Origin: Pseudomonadota bacterium
GTDB lineage: Bacteria > Pseudomonadota > Gammaproteobacteria > Xanthomonadales > SZUA-38
NCBI GenBank assembly: GCA_039033415.1
Contig: JBCCCR010000024.1
Span: 47,596 to 111,595, forward strand
DNA: 64,000 nt
Direction: 5' to 3'
The notes under the pieces were generated by a model. It had not been told where the DNA came from, made no database searches, and saw only the letters and a list, made by a program, of their open reading frames with translations. Of the stretch, positions 1 through 8,109 are shown in pieces (positions within the stretch are counted from its first letter, which is position 1; each line of letters opens with the position of its first letter). Made by a program: the position numbers and the translations under genes.

Positions 1-1911
1 GACCTCTCGATTGCCGAATTCCTGGCGCAGCGCTTCGGTGACCGCTTCCCGGGCTTTGCCCAGCTTCTGCTGACCGTCAGCCGCTTCCAGCACGCGTTTG
101 AGCTGGGCCGAGCGCAACCGGTGCTGGCGCTTTAGCAGCTGCTCCAGCTCTGTGGCGGCAGCCGCAAACGCTTCGCGGTTGGGGTCTTCCAGACCGCTGA
201 GGCGATTGACGATCTCGTCGATCTTCCCGATCAGCTGCTGCTCCCGGCCGCTGAGTTCGCGGGTGCTGCCGATAATCGTCTGACCGAGATGGTCGAGCAC
301 CTTCCGGGCGGGATGGCTCTGGTCGCTGACCAGATCCTGCTGCTGGAGCAGCATTTTCAGAAGCTGAACCTCCAGCTGGGAAATCCATTCCTTGGCGCGC
401 GGATCGACAACCGAGTCGTTGGAAATCGACGACAGGAGCTGCTGCGCCAGCTCCACGGCGCTGGTGTGCTGGGGCGCAACCTGAGGTGCGTCCTCGCCGT
501 ATTCGCTCTGGAGCGCCTTGGCGAGACGCTGCTCTAGCGAGAGGTTGGGCTGGCTGTCTCGGTTCTGCTGCAGGCGCATCAGGGCCTGCTGCAGCTCCGC
601 CAGATTGAGCTGGGGTTTGGCGCTGGCCTCGGGACTTTGCTCGGCGGCGGCGCGGTCGCGCAGCAAGCGCTGCAGGTCGATAATCTTGGCGCTGTTGGTG
701 GCCGTAGCCGGCGGCGTCCCCAGGTATTCATCGCCGAACGGCCGCGCCTGAGCGTAGCCGCCGGGCGTCGGTGCGGGTTCCGCGAACGCCTCGTTGAGCG
801 CTTCAGCCACCTGCGGTGCAACGTCCCCGGCCGCCGGGGCGCCGCCCCCACCGCCTGGTGGGGCTGCCCGGCGCGGACGCACCGGCGTAAACACCAGCCG
901 AGGCAAAATGCCGGCGTCGATTAACTGCTGATTGGCTTCGTCATAGAACGGCCCAACGGTTTCATTGAGCTTCTTGCCGAAGCTTCGCCACAGCACCTGA
1001 GACGGCGTGTGGCCGATATCCAGCCGGTCGATTGCCGCCGCAAAGTGGTGGCAGAAAGCGGCCGGAGCCAGCGGATTATTGCGGGAATCCACCCGGCGCC
1101 CGATCAATTCCGTAAGCCGGGCTTCCAGGCTGTGAAGCGCCTCATGGTTCCGATTCTCAACGCTGGCGACCACCTCGGAGATGGACAGCCACGCTTCAAA
1201 TTCTTCTTCATCGACCAGCGAAAGCTCGCCCGACTCGGGGCGCTGGCCCATGCCGGTGCCGGGCTTGGAAAGTTCCTCAAAGCTGCGGAGGTGGTCTTTG
1301 AGCAGCCGGCGAAATTCGGCGGTGATCTCATGGCCCTGCCGCCGCAGGAGACTCATTGCCTCAAAAAACGGGGCCTGGCTGACGTCGCTGGCCGCGCTGC
1401 CCGCAGCTCCGAGCAGCTCGTCTTTCGCCGCCTCAAGAAGCTCCGGAAGGGCCTCATCGACAAACTTCAGCGCGGCCTGTTCCAGTGCCTCAGCCGCCGG
1501 TCCGGACGCGGCCTGTGGTGATGATCCTCGATCTTCCGGGACGTCGAACCCCTGCTTCTGGGCGACGACACCCAGGGCTCGGGCCAGCTCGGTTTCGTCC
1601 CTGCCAAAAGCGAGACCGAAACCCAGGGCGCCCACTCGCGCGACGGTAACCTCGGTCTGCACGCTGACTGACGTATCGTCTACGACGATGCTGAAACCCA
1701 GCTTGTCGCCCTGGCGAACGTTGCGGGCGTCCGGATGTTCGGCCACGGAACCCTGATCCATCAGCGATGCAAACAACCCCCCAGGGCAATAGTCCTCGAT
1801 CACAATATGAACCTGCCCGTGGTCGGGCACGTCCAGAGAGGCGGCGTGTCGAACGGGCAGCCTTGGGTGGCGCCGGCGTTCGTCAGCCTGGGGTGTCGCG
1901 TCTTTTTGCAT
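1..1911 (-). CDS. PilZ-DUF1631 family protein, C-terminus beyond left edge
   Basis: The frame is open from an ATG at 1911-1909 to base 1, giving 637 residues without a stop, so the C-terminus lies outside the window. Residues about 10-110 look like a PilZ domain: an Arg cluster at 12-17 followed by EDYCPGG (39-45), matching the RxxxR and (D/N)xSxxG c-di-GMP motifs except that Cys stands where Ser is usual. The rest is the long, mostly helical DUF1631 region, rich in Gln, Leu and Glu and probably coiled near the cut end. PilZ-DUF1631 proteins are known in this group of bacteria but their function is not established; c-di-GMP binding is inference. A GGDEF-EAL protein is encoded at 8855. Confidence 0.85.
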   Translation of the reverse strand, partial: MQKDATPQADERRRHPRLPVRHAASLDVPDHGQVHIVIEDYCPGGLFASLMDQGSVAEHPDARNVRQGDKLGFSIVVDDTSVSVQTEVTVARVGALGFGLAFGRDETELARALGVVAQKQGFDVPEDRGSSPQAASGPAAEALEQAALKFVDEALPELLEAAKDELLGAAGSAASDVSQAPFFEAMSLLRRQGHEITAEFRRLLKDHLRSFEELSKPGTGMGQRPESGELSLVDEEEFEAWLSISEVVASVENRNHEALHSLEARLTELIGRRVDSRNNPLAPAAFCHHFAAAIDRLDIGHTPSQVLWRSFGKKLNETVGPFYDEANQQLIDAGILPRLVFTPVRPRRAAPPGGGGGAPAAGDVAPQVAEALNEAFAEPAPTPGGYAQARPFGDEYLGTPPATATNSAKIIDLQRLLRDRAAAEQSPEASAKPQLNLAELQQALMRLQQNRDSQPNLSLEQRLAKALQSEYGEDAPQVAPQHTSAVELAQQLLSSISNDSVVDPRAKEWISQLEVQLLKMLLQQQDLVSDQSHPARKVLDHLGQTIIGSTRELSGREQQLIGKIDEIVNRLSGLEDPNREAFAAAATELEQLLKRQHRLRSAQLKRVLEAADGQQKLGKAREAVTEALRQEFGNREV

Positions 1912-2200
1912 TCAGCGCTTCTTAGGGCTCAGGGGCTTTTTGACGTCGCCCGATTCTATCGACAGTTTTCCTGCTGGTAGTGCCGGTTACGGGAAAGTTT
2001 CCATTTCTTTACAAAAATTCCTCCGGCCGACGTCTGATTATCCCATAGTTTCGTCTTAAAAACATGTTGTTAGCGCAATTTCTTTGAGTTCTTTAGGAGC
2101 CGAACGGGCTGGCCAGCACCCGGTTGTGGTCTTCGCCAGCTGGACGCGGGACTGCGAGTCTGTTCAGCTTGTTTAGACAAACCGTGGGCATAATAGACTC

Positions 2201-2572
2201 ATGAATCGAGCGCTTTCTTATTGCACTAGCGCCGCGGCGGCGCTGTTTCTGGCTCAACCGGTGGTTGCGGCTGAGTTTCTCGGTGTCCAGCAAAACAGCA
2301 TGCGCTGCGGCCGAGACATCGTGAGAGTGGGCCAGCAGGCCTTCCAGCTGATCGAAAAGTGCGGCCAGCCCGCATACCGCGACGTGGTCGCGTTGACCCG
2401 GCTCACCGACGTGGCTGCCGTGACCCGGGGCGATCGACTGCTGGCCGCCCGCGACAGCAGCGATCTGGTCACTGAGCAGTGGGTTTATAAACCTGGCCGC
2501 GGCCGACTGACCCGGGTGCTCACGGTGACCGGCGGTGTGCTGACCGACATTCGTCTCCACGAACGCCAGTAG
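2201..2572 (+). CDS. DUF2845 family exported protein
   Basis: A 123-residue protein with an N-terminal signal peptide (about 1-23, hydrophobic stretch followed by VVAAEF). The mature part carries the DUF2845 pattern: an early Cys (MRCG, about 45), a second Cys in LIEKCGQP, then EQWVY in a strand-rich C-terminal half ending in a conserved-looking GVLTDIRL. DUF2845 members are small periplasmic proteins of unknown function; the two cysteines could form a disulfide. The ATG at 2201 follows an AT-rich stretch with a possible -10 (CATAAT, 2189-2194). It is transcribed away from the DUF1631 gene and toward exonuclease I. Confidence 0.8.
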   Translation: MNRALSYCTSAAAALFLAQPVVAAEFLGVQQNSMRCGRDIVRVGQQAFQLIEKCGQPAYRDVVALTRLTDVAAVTRGDRLLAARDSSDLVTEQWVYKPGRGRLTRVLTVTGGVLTDIRLHERQ

Positions 2573-2603
2573 CGGTTTGCCGGTAGCGAGGTTCCCACAG
2601 CCC

Positions 2604-4100
2604 TCAGTCGATTGTAGTGTCCGCGGTCGCTCCTGACTCTCGTTCGAAGGCCGATAGCAGCTGCCTTCCATAGTCTTCCAGGGCGTCCAGGACCGGCTGC
2701 TGATCGACCGCTGAGGGTGACTGTCGTGCCTCCGTCAGCGCGGCCGTAAATTGTTCGGCCTCGGTGGGCTGGCCCCGCAGCAGTCGATCTCGACAATGAG
2801 CATGCCAGCGTTCGGCCTCCACCGGCGACAGCGTCTGTGGCCAGTTGCGGGCGCGATACATCAACAGCAGATCCGCGTACCTCGGGTCGTCAAACGCATC
2901 ACCCATCTCACCCAGGGCTTTGGGCTCGCTCTGCCGCACTGCCTGGGCCAGCTTCCGGTCGTGAGCCGAAGCAAAGCCGCCGCTGTAGAGCGACCAGTCG
3001 GCTTCGTCGATCGGAGCAAAATCCGCGCCGGCGCCGAAGACCTGCTGCAGCTTTCGGGCGACCTCGGGCAGGGCGGCGAGCACCTGCTCGCTGTGGTGCA
3101 GGCAACGCGTAAGGTCGAGCTCGATCCGCGCCTGATCGACTCCGTTGAGGACTCCCAGCGGCGCCAGCACCGGCGCGCGATTCACGGCGATCGCCTTAAC
3201 GCCGATGCGTTCGACGCCGTCCGGCAGGTCCCGGCTGGGTGTGAACACCCGGTCAGCGATGGCATCGGGGTCCAGCGAAAGCAAATCGTTTGGCGACTGC
3301 GCCAGGTCCACCGCCAGCATCGCGTTGGGGTTGCTCGGGTGCGGACCGACCGGCAGAACCACCGCCAGGCATCCGCGCCGGGCGGGATAGCGTGCCGACA
3401 CGTGCAGGATTGGCTGGTGCTGAGTCAGCCGGGCCAGCACTTCGCGCTTTCTTCGCTGCTGGAAAGCGTAGTCGAACAGCTTCGGCTGGCGCGAGCGCAG
3501 CAGCCGGGCGAGCGCGATTGTCGCATCAACGTCAGCAAGCGCGTCGTGTGCGTCACTGTGTTCGATGTGATTGGCGGCCGTCAGATCTTCGAGACGAAAG
3601 CTCGGGTCGCCGGAGTCTTTGCGTGGCCAGCTGATCCCGTCGGGCCGCAGCGCGTAGCAGAGTCGGACCACGTCGATCAGATCCCAGCGCGAGTTGCCGT
3701 CGCGGTACTCGCGCTGATAGGGATCGTAAAAGTTGCGAAAAAGCAGGTAGCGCGTGAACTCATCGTCGAAACGGATGCTGTTGTAGCCACACCCGCAGGT
3801 GCCCGGGGCCGCCAGCTCGTCATGGATCAGCCGGGCAAAGTCCGCCTCGATAAGCCCCCCTGCCGCCTGCTGCGGCGTCAGGCCGGTGACCAGGGCCGCC
3901 ATGGGGTGGGGCAGGTAGTCTTCCGTCTGGCGGCACAGCACCATCAGCGGCTCACCGACGTCGTTCAGCTCAAGATTGGTGCGCCGCCCCGCGAACTGCA
4001 CCGGCCGATCCTTTTGGGGGCTGATGCCGAAGGTTTCGTAGTCGTGCCAATAAATCGTTTCCGCCCCTGGGCGGTGGGTGTCGGCTGGGCTGCTGGCCAT
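2604..4100 (-). CDS. sbcB: exodeoxyribonuclease I
   Basis: ExoI degrades single-stranded DNA 3' to 5' in recombination and mismatch repair. The 498 residues are close to the usual length of about 475. The DEDDh exonuclease core is visible: Asp20 and Glu22 in HDYETFG, the FDDEF segment, and HDALADVD carrying the His and last Asp. The typical GxSPxxDRPVQFAG start of the family appears just after motif I as GISPQKDRPVQFAG. The SH3-like and C-terminal helical regions follow in normal order. The gene is divergent from gltX, with about 80 bases between the starts. Confidence 0.95.
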   Translation of the reverse strand: MASSPADTHRPGAETIYWHDYETFGISPQKDRPVQFAGRRTNLELNDVGEPLMVLCRQTEDYLPHPMAALVTGLTPQQAAGGLIEADFARLIHDELAAPGTCGCGYNSIRFDDEFTRYLLFRNFYDPYQREYRDGNSRWDLIDVVRLCYALRPDGISWPRKDSGDPSFRLEDLTAANHIEHSDAHDALADVDATIALARLLRSRQPKLFDYAFQQRRKREVLARLTQHQPILHVSARYPARRGCLAVVLPVGPHPSNPNAMLAVDLAQSPNDLLSLDPDAIADRVFTPSRDLPDGVERIGVKAIAVNRAPVLAPLGVLNGVDQARIELDLTRCLHHSEQVLAALPEVARKLQQVFGAGADFAPIDEADWSLYSGGFASAHDRKLAQAVRQSEPKALGEMGDAFDDPRYADLLLMYRARNWPQTLSPVEAERWHAHCRDRLLRGQPTEAEQFTAALTEARQSPSAVDQQPVLDALEDYGRQLLSAFERESGATADTTID

Positions 4101-4181
4101 GGTCCTGCAAGGGAATACAGACCCTACCTATTATGCCCGGTCTGGTATCATTCGGCGCCCCGATTGTGGTGAGAAAGAGCG

Positions 4182-5597
4182 TTGACTGTCCGTACCCGAT
4201 TTGCCCCCAGCCCCACCGGCTTTCTTCATGTGGGTGGCGCCCGCACGGCGCTGTTCTGCTACCTGTACGCCCGCCGCCATGGCGGCGAGTTTGTGCTGCG
4301 CATCGAGGACACAGACCGTGAACGCTCCACGCAGGAATCGGTTGCCAGTATTCTCGATGGCATGGCCTGGCTGGGCCTTGAGTCGGATGAAGCGCCGATC
4401 TTTCAATCCAGACGGAACGATCGCTATCGAGAGGTCATCGAGAGGCTGCTGACGGAGGGCCACGCCTATCGCTGCTACTGCAGTCCCGAGCAGCTCGAAG
4501 CAATGCGGGCCGCGCAGGAGTCGGCTGGGTTGAAGCCTCGCTATGACGGGACGTATCGGGATTTCACCGGCACCCCCCCGGCCGGCGTCAAGCCGGTGAT
4601 TCGTTTCCGTAACCCCCTCACCGGCAGCGTTAGCTGGCACGACGCGGTGAAGGGCCGGATCGAGGTTTCCAATGAGGAGCTGGACGACCTGATCATCGCC
4701 CGCAGCGACGGTAGCCCGACCTACAACCTGACCGTGGTTGTCGACGATCTGGATATGCAGATCAGCCACGTGGTGCGCGGTGACGATCATGTCAACAACA
4801 CCCCCCGCCAGATCAATATGTACCGGGCGATGGGCGCGGAGCCGCCTGTCTTTGCTCACCTGCCGATGATTCTGGGCTCGGACGGCTCGCGCCTGTCCAA
4901 GCGTCACGGGGCGGTGAGCGTGCTGGCCTATCGCGATGAGGGTTATCTGCCGGAAGCCTTGCTCAATTACCTGGTCCGGCTGGGCTGGTCACACGGCGAT
5001 CAGGAGCTGTTTTCGCTGGAGGAGATGATCACCCTGTTTGATCTGAAGGACGTAAACCGGGCACCGGCCAGCTTCAACACCGACAAGTTGCGCTGGCTCA
5101 ACCAGCAGTACCAGATCGACTCTGAGCTCGAGTCTCTTGGCGCCCGCCTCGCGCCAATTCTGGAGGCGGCTGGCTACGAGCTGGCGAGCGGCCCGCCGCC
5201 CGCTGCCGTTGCCGGGCTCTTACGCGAGCGTGCGGCAACGCTTCAGGAAATGGCGCAGCAGGCAGACTTTCTGTTTGTTGAACCCGCCCGGTATGAAGAA
5301 AAGGCTGAAGCCAAACAGTTCAAGGCGGCGGCCCTCGAGCCGCTCAAGCGGGTCAGACAGCAGCTGGCACAGCACGAGGACTGGACTCCCGAGGCCCTCC
5401 AGACGCAGCTCCAGCTTGTGGTCGACGATCTCGGTGTTGGCTTTGGCAAGGTGGGGCAGCCGCTGCGCCTGGCGCTCACTGGCCGCGGTGCGGCGCCGGG
5501 CAATGATCAAGTGCTGGCGCTGCTCGGCCAGGATCGCTCCCTGGGGCGTATCGATCGCGCGCTCGATCGGATCCAGGCCCGAGCTGAGACGGGCTGA
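4182..5597 (+). CDS. gltX: glutamyl-tRNA synthetase
   Basis: Class I synthetase that charges tRNA-Glu. The 471 residues match the family. APSPTGFLHVGGART near the N-terminus is the HIGH region (here HVGG) and LSKRHGAVSV is the KMSKS loop. The start is TTG at 4182, because the N-terminal core VRTRFAPSPTG begins directly after it and no in-frame ATG precedes it. The CYC pair of the zinc-binding knob is present, but the later PRYDGxC cysteine of the E. coli enzyme is replaced (PRYDGTY), so zinc binding is probably lost, as in many homologues. A QueD-like gene follows three bases after the stop and is probably co-transcribed. Confidence 0.96.
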   Translation: MTVRTRFAPSPTGFLHVGGARTALFCYLYARRHGGEFVLRIEDTDRERSTQESVASILDGMAWLGLESDEAPIFQSRRNDRYREVIERLLTEGHAYRCYCSPEQLEAMRAAQESAGLKPRYDGTYRDFTGTPPAGVKPVIRFRNPLTGSVSWHDAVKGRIEVSNEELDDLIIARSDGSPTYNLTVVVDDLDMQISHVVRGDDHVNNTPRQINMYRAMGAEPPVFAHLPMILGSDGSRLSKRHGAVSVLAYRDEGYLPEALLNYLVRLGWSHGDQELFSLEEMITLFDLKDVNRAPASFNTDKLRWLNQQYQIDSELESLGARLAPILEAAGYELASGPPPAAVAGLLRERAATLQEMAQQADFLFVEPARYEEKAEAKQFKAAALEPLKRVRQQLAQHEDWTPEALQTQLQLVVDDLGVGFGKVGQPLRLALTGRGAAPGNDQVLALLGQDRSLGRIDRALDRIQARAETG

Positions 5598-5600
5598 CGC

Positions 5601-6056
5601 GTGTACCGTTCGTCCAAGAATTTTCGAGGCTATCCGTGCGCGCACCGCAAATGGCGCCATGAGGGCCACTGCTCGCTGCTCCACGGCTACAGCCGCAGCT
5701 TTGAGGTGTGGTTCGCTTGTGAGCAGCGCGATCGCCATGGTTTTGTCATGGATTACGGCGACCTGAAGGAGCCGCGCCAGTGGCTCGAAGACCATTTCGA
5801 CCATACCGTGCTGGTGGACGCTGACGACCCGCTCCTTGAGCAACTTCGGTCGCTCGAGGCTGCCGGCGGCTGTCGGCTGGTGGTGTTCGACGACGTGGGT
5901 ACCGAGGGCAGTGCTCGGGAGTTTTACGACTACCTGGAGCCCTGGGTTCAGCAGCGAACCCAGGGCAGGGTATGGGTGCACTCCGTTGAGTGTCGGGAAA
6001 ACGAGAAGAACTCGAGCATTTTTATTGCGCCAACTAGTGCGCTGTCCCGCAAGTAA
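5601..6056 (+). CDS. QueD-like 6-carboxytetrahydropterin synthase family protein
   Basis: A 151-residue member of the PTPS/QueD family, starting with GTG three bases after gltX. True QueD makes 6-carboxytetrahydropterin for queuosine/7-deazaguanine synthesis, using three zinc histidines and a catalytic Cys. Here His15, Cys24 and His28 are present (CAHRKW; GHCSLLHGY), but the third zinc ligand of the usual HGH is Tyr30. The downstream FDHT motif and a late Glu (VECREN) are kept. This HGY form recurs in a divergent proteobacterial subfamily that I recognise from memory, so the function may differ from QueD. The last residues (about TSALSRK) are encoded by the left arm of a perfect hairpin whose loop is the TAA stop. 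Confidence 0.8.
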   Translation: MYRSSKNFRGYPCAHRKWRHEGHCSLLHGYSRSFEVWFACEQRDRHGFVMDYGDLKEPRQWLEDHFDHTVLVDADDPLLEQLRSLEAAGGCRLVVFDDVGTEGSAREFYDYLEPWVQQRTQGRVWVHSVECRENEKNSSIFIAPTSALSRK

Positions 6057-6076
6057 CTTGCGGGACAGCGCACTAG
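6034..6076. terminator. perfect 20-bp hairpin with the stop codon as its loop
   Basis: Bases 6034-6053 and 6057-6076 are exact reverse complements; the three-base loop 6054-6056 is the TAA stop of the QueD-like gene. Three more pairs (6031-6033 with 6078-6080) form past a one-base bulge at 6077. It lies between convergent genes, so it could end or protect both transcripts. Neither side has a T-run, so it is not a standard intrinsic terminator. It might instead be an inserted palindrome or a processing site. Confidence 0.6.
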
Positions 6077-6085
6077 GTTGAATCC

Positions 6086-6508
6086 CTAGGCCAGGCTGTT
6101 GAGCTGCTCACCGAGCTCGGCCATCCGTTCGCCGGGCAGGCCAACCGCCAGGTCCTGTGCCCGCTGACAAAAGCTCGCCAGCGCGTCCCCGTAGATTTCT
6201 TTGCCCGCCGCCGATAGACGTACGAGGCTGACCCGAGCGTCCCGAGGGTTTCGCTCCTTCTCGACCAGGTGGATCTTCTCCATGGGGTTGAGCAGGCGGG
6301 TCACGCCGGAAGCCGTTAGCCCAACGGTCTCCGCGAGATCCACCCGTCGCATGGTTTCACCGGGCGCTTGCGCCAGGTGGTGCAGCACCCGGAACTCGGT
6401 AAAGCTAATCCCATGAATGGCCAGCGTGTGGTCGAGCCTGCGGCTGACGCGATTGCCCGCCTCGGTCAGGCTCATGAGCAGGCTGGCGGCAGAAGTTAAA
6501 TGTGACAT
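6086..6508 (-). CDS. MarR family transcriptional regulator
   Basis: A 140-residue winged-helix regulator of the usual MarR length. The N-terminal dimerisation helix is followed by a helix-turn-helix (about 55-80: MRRVDLAETVGLTASGVTRLLNPME) and the wing, with the signature ERNPRDARVSLVRLSAAGKEI. The ligand and targets cannot be read from the sequence. The gene has its own AT-rich upstream region with an imperfect inverted repeat (6520-6550), so autoregulation is likely. It is convergent with the QueD-like gene and lies 106 bases beyond the end of the PDZ gene on the same strand. Confidence 0.92.
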   Translation of the reverse strand: MSHLTSAASLLMSLTEAGNRVSRRLDHTLAIHGISFTEFRVLHHLAQAPGETMRRVDLAETVGLTASGVTRLLNPMEKIHLVEKERNPRDARVSLVRLSAAGKEIYGDALASFCQRAQDLAVGLPGERMAELGEQLNSLA

Positions 6509-6519
6509 GTGATTGAGTT

Positions 6520-6550
6520 ATGCTTGTGTAATATTTGAGTAAGCAAGTAT
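6520..6550 (-). promoter_or_regulatory. probable operator/promoter of the MarR gene
   Basis: The half-sites ATGCTTGT (6520-6527) and GCAAGTAT (6543-6550) form an imperfect inverted repeat, AT(G/A)CTTG(T/C), in an AT-rich island just upstream of the MarR start. On the minus strand TTGCTT and CATAAC sit 18 bases apart as weak -35/-10 candidates. MarR proteins usually bind such palindromes in their own promoters; binding here is inference. Confidence 0.45.
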
Positions 6551-6613
6551 TTCATAACACGTTCTCTCGCGCAACCCTCGCCGCGACCGATGATTTTTGT
6601 GTTGAGGACGGGC

Positions 6614-7597
6614 CTAGCGAGCGACCGGCTTGCCTTTGCAGTGCCCTGGCTCTGAGCGCCAGACCACCGGCTCCCAGTACTCGTCATGTTCCGCCTGCTG
6701 CTTGCGCTCGTGAAGGAGCTTGGCGGCGACGTGGTAGACCATGCCGTCCGCCACCTCCAACGTCATCTGGCGCGCCTGGCGGCGCTTGGCAAACCGGGTG
6801 TGCTTGATCCGAAGCTCACGGCTGGGAATCAGGTCACTGACCAGCAGCTCGTATTCACCCGGCGGCAGGTATTGAAAGCCGCGCATGATGCCGCCGCTGT
6901 TATTAACGTTGATCCCCATGAGGTAGGCCGGATAGAGATTGAACTCGTGCGGCGGGGGGTCATACAGCGACAGCGTGCCGCAGGGAGAGCGGTCATCATC
7001 CGATCCGGGCGGTGCGCCCAGGATCAGGTCTTCCGGTGGCCCATCGTCCTCAGGCATCGAAAGCGCGAGTTCAACCCGCGGCAGCTGCCATTTCTGCAGC
7101 GGCGCGGTCAGCGTTTCGCGACGGTTGCCGCGGGCGACGATCAGGGTCACGGGGTCGTTGGCCGGGATCTGCTGAAGCATGTTGGAAACCCGATCAACCG
7201 CTCGCGAGACCCCTTTGTCATCCTGGCCGAGGCCGAGCAACGGTTCGGTGTTCATGGACACAATCCGATCACCGGCCCGCAGCCCCATAGCGGCGGCCGT
7301 GCTGCCGGGCGTCACCGCCACCACGGGCAGGCCCAGCGAATCGATGTCGGAGCTGCGGGTATCGCCGTAGATCACGCCCAGATTGATCAGCGCTTCCGGC
7401 TGCTGGCTGAAGACCACATCCAGGTCTTCGCCGTCGAACAGCGGGTCCTGTGCCAGGGAGATCAGCATGGTGCGGATCGCCTGGTTGATTCGCTCGTTGC
7501 GGGGGTCACCGCCGCCGCTCTGGGCCGGAAGGATGCTCGGCCAGCTCAGTATCGCGGCAAGCGTGAGGGCAACGGCTGCTGGGCGCTGGGCACTCAT
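6614..7597 (-). CDS. exported PDZ-domain protein of the sigma operon
   Basis: A 327-residue protein with an N-terminal signal peptide (about 1-26, ending LPAQS). Residues about 85-175 form a PDZ domain: GLPVVAVTPGSTAAAMGLRAGDRIVSMN is the peptide-binding core. The C-terminal part (about 210-327) is an uncharacterised strand-rich region containing PPGEYELLVSDL, which resembles a carboxypeptidase-regulatory-like fold. No protease triad is visible. It overlaps the anti-sigma gene by 4 bases (ATGA), so it is translated with it. A role in sensing misfolded or cell-surface proteins for the sigma/anti-sigma pair is inference from position. Confidence 0.75.
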   Translation of the reverse strand: MSAQRPAAVALTLAAILSWPSILPAQSGGGDPRNERINQAIRTMLISLAQDPLFDGEDLDVVFSQQPEALINLGVIYGDTRSSDIDSLGLPVVAVTPGSTAAAMGLRAGDRIVSMNTEPLLGLGQDDKGVSRAVDRVSNMLQQIPANDPVTLIVARGNRRETLTAPLQKWQLPRVELALSMPEDDGPPEDLILGAPPGSDDDRSPCGTLSLYDPPPHEFNLYPAYLMGINVNNSGGIMRGFQYLPPGEYELLVSDLIPSRELRIKHTRFAKRRQARQMTLEVADGMVYHVAAKLLHERKQQAEHDEYWEPVVWRSEPGHCKGKPVAR

Positions 7598-8109
7598 ACG
7601 CTGCCGGCCCCGGGCGTTGTGTCGTAGATGCTCACAAGATTTGCCATCAGGTCAACTCGCCGCTGCCACAGCCGGGCCAGCGTCTCTTCCGGCTCGTTGC
7701 GGGCGTAGGCCTGGGCCAGAGCCTGATCGAGCACAATCAGCTGGGCTTGCTGCGTCCGGACCAGCTGCTGCTGCGTGCTGGCCAGGCGGGCAAACTCACT
7801 GCGCTGCTCCCTCAGGGCCCGCTCGAGTTGTTCGGTGCGCTCCATCAGCGCCAGCAGCTCCGGAGCACTGACCGACGCTACCTCAACCGGCGGCACGGCG
7901 CTTCGCTGACCCAGCACAATGCCCAGGCTCAGGGCCATGACCAGCGCCGCCGCGACGGCACCAGCGGCCAGCCAGCCGTTGCGCGCAGCGCGTCGCTGCT
8001 GTCGATGCAGCGCGCTTTCGACGATGCGCGGCCATAGGTGCGCGGGCGGTTCGCGTTCGGGCAGGCTGTGCAGCCACTGCTGGATGCGGGGTTCTTCTGA
8101 TGTACTCAT
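7594..8109 (-). CDS. putative membrane anti-sigma factor
   Basis: A 171-residue single-pass protein. The N-terminal cytoplasmic part (about 1-43, with the LPEREPPAHLWPRIVESAL helix) resembles anti-sigma domains. It is followed by one membrane segment (about 46-66) and a periplasmic coiled coil rich in Gln, Glu and Arg (about 80-150). No zinc HxxxCxxC motif is present, so it is not a ZAS-type anti-sigma factor. It overlaps the sigma gene by 4 bases upstream and the PDZ gene by 4 bases downstream. The assignment rests mainly on this operon order and topology. Confidence 0.7.
   Translation of the reverse strand: MSTSEEPRIQQWLHSLPEREPPAHLWPRIVESALHRQQRRAARNGWLAAGAVAAALVMALSLGIVLGQRSAVPPVEVASVSAPELLALMERTEQLERALREQRSEFARLASTQQQLVRTQQAQLIVLDQALAQAYARNEPEETLARLWQRRVDLMANLVSIYDTTPGAGSV

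Noticed and set aside
1912..2200. AT-rich 289-base divergent gap considered as a small-RNA site
   Set aside because: I found no clear hairpin-plus-T-run or promoter pair; only weak -10-like sequences.
2751..4172. 473-codon open frame on the + strand
   Set aside because: It lies opposite exonuclease I, a gene with all catalytic motifs; the frame is a high-GC shadow with no recognisable domain.
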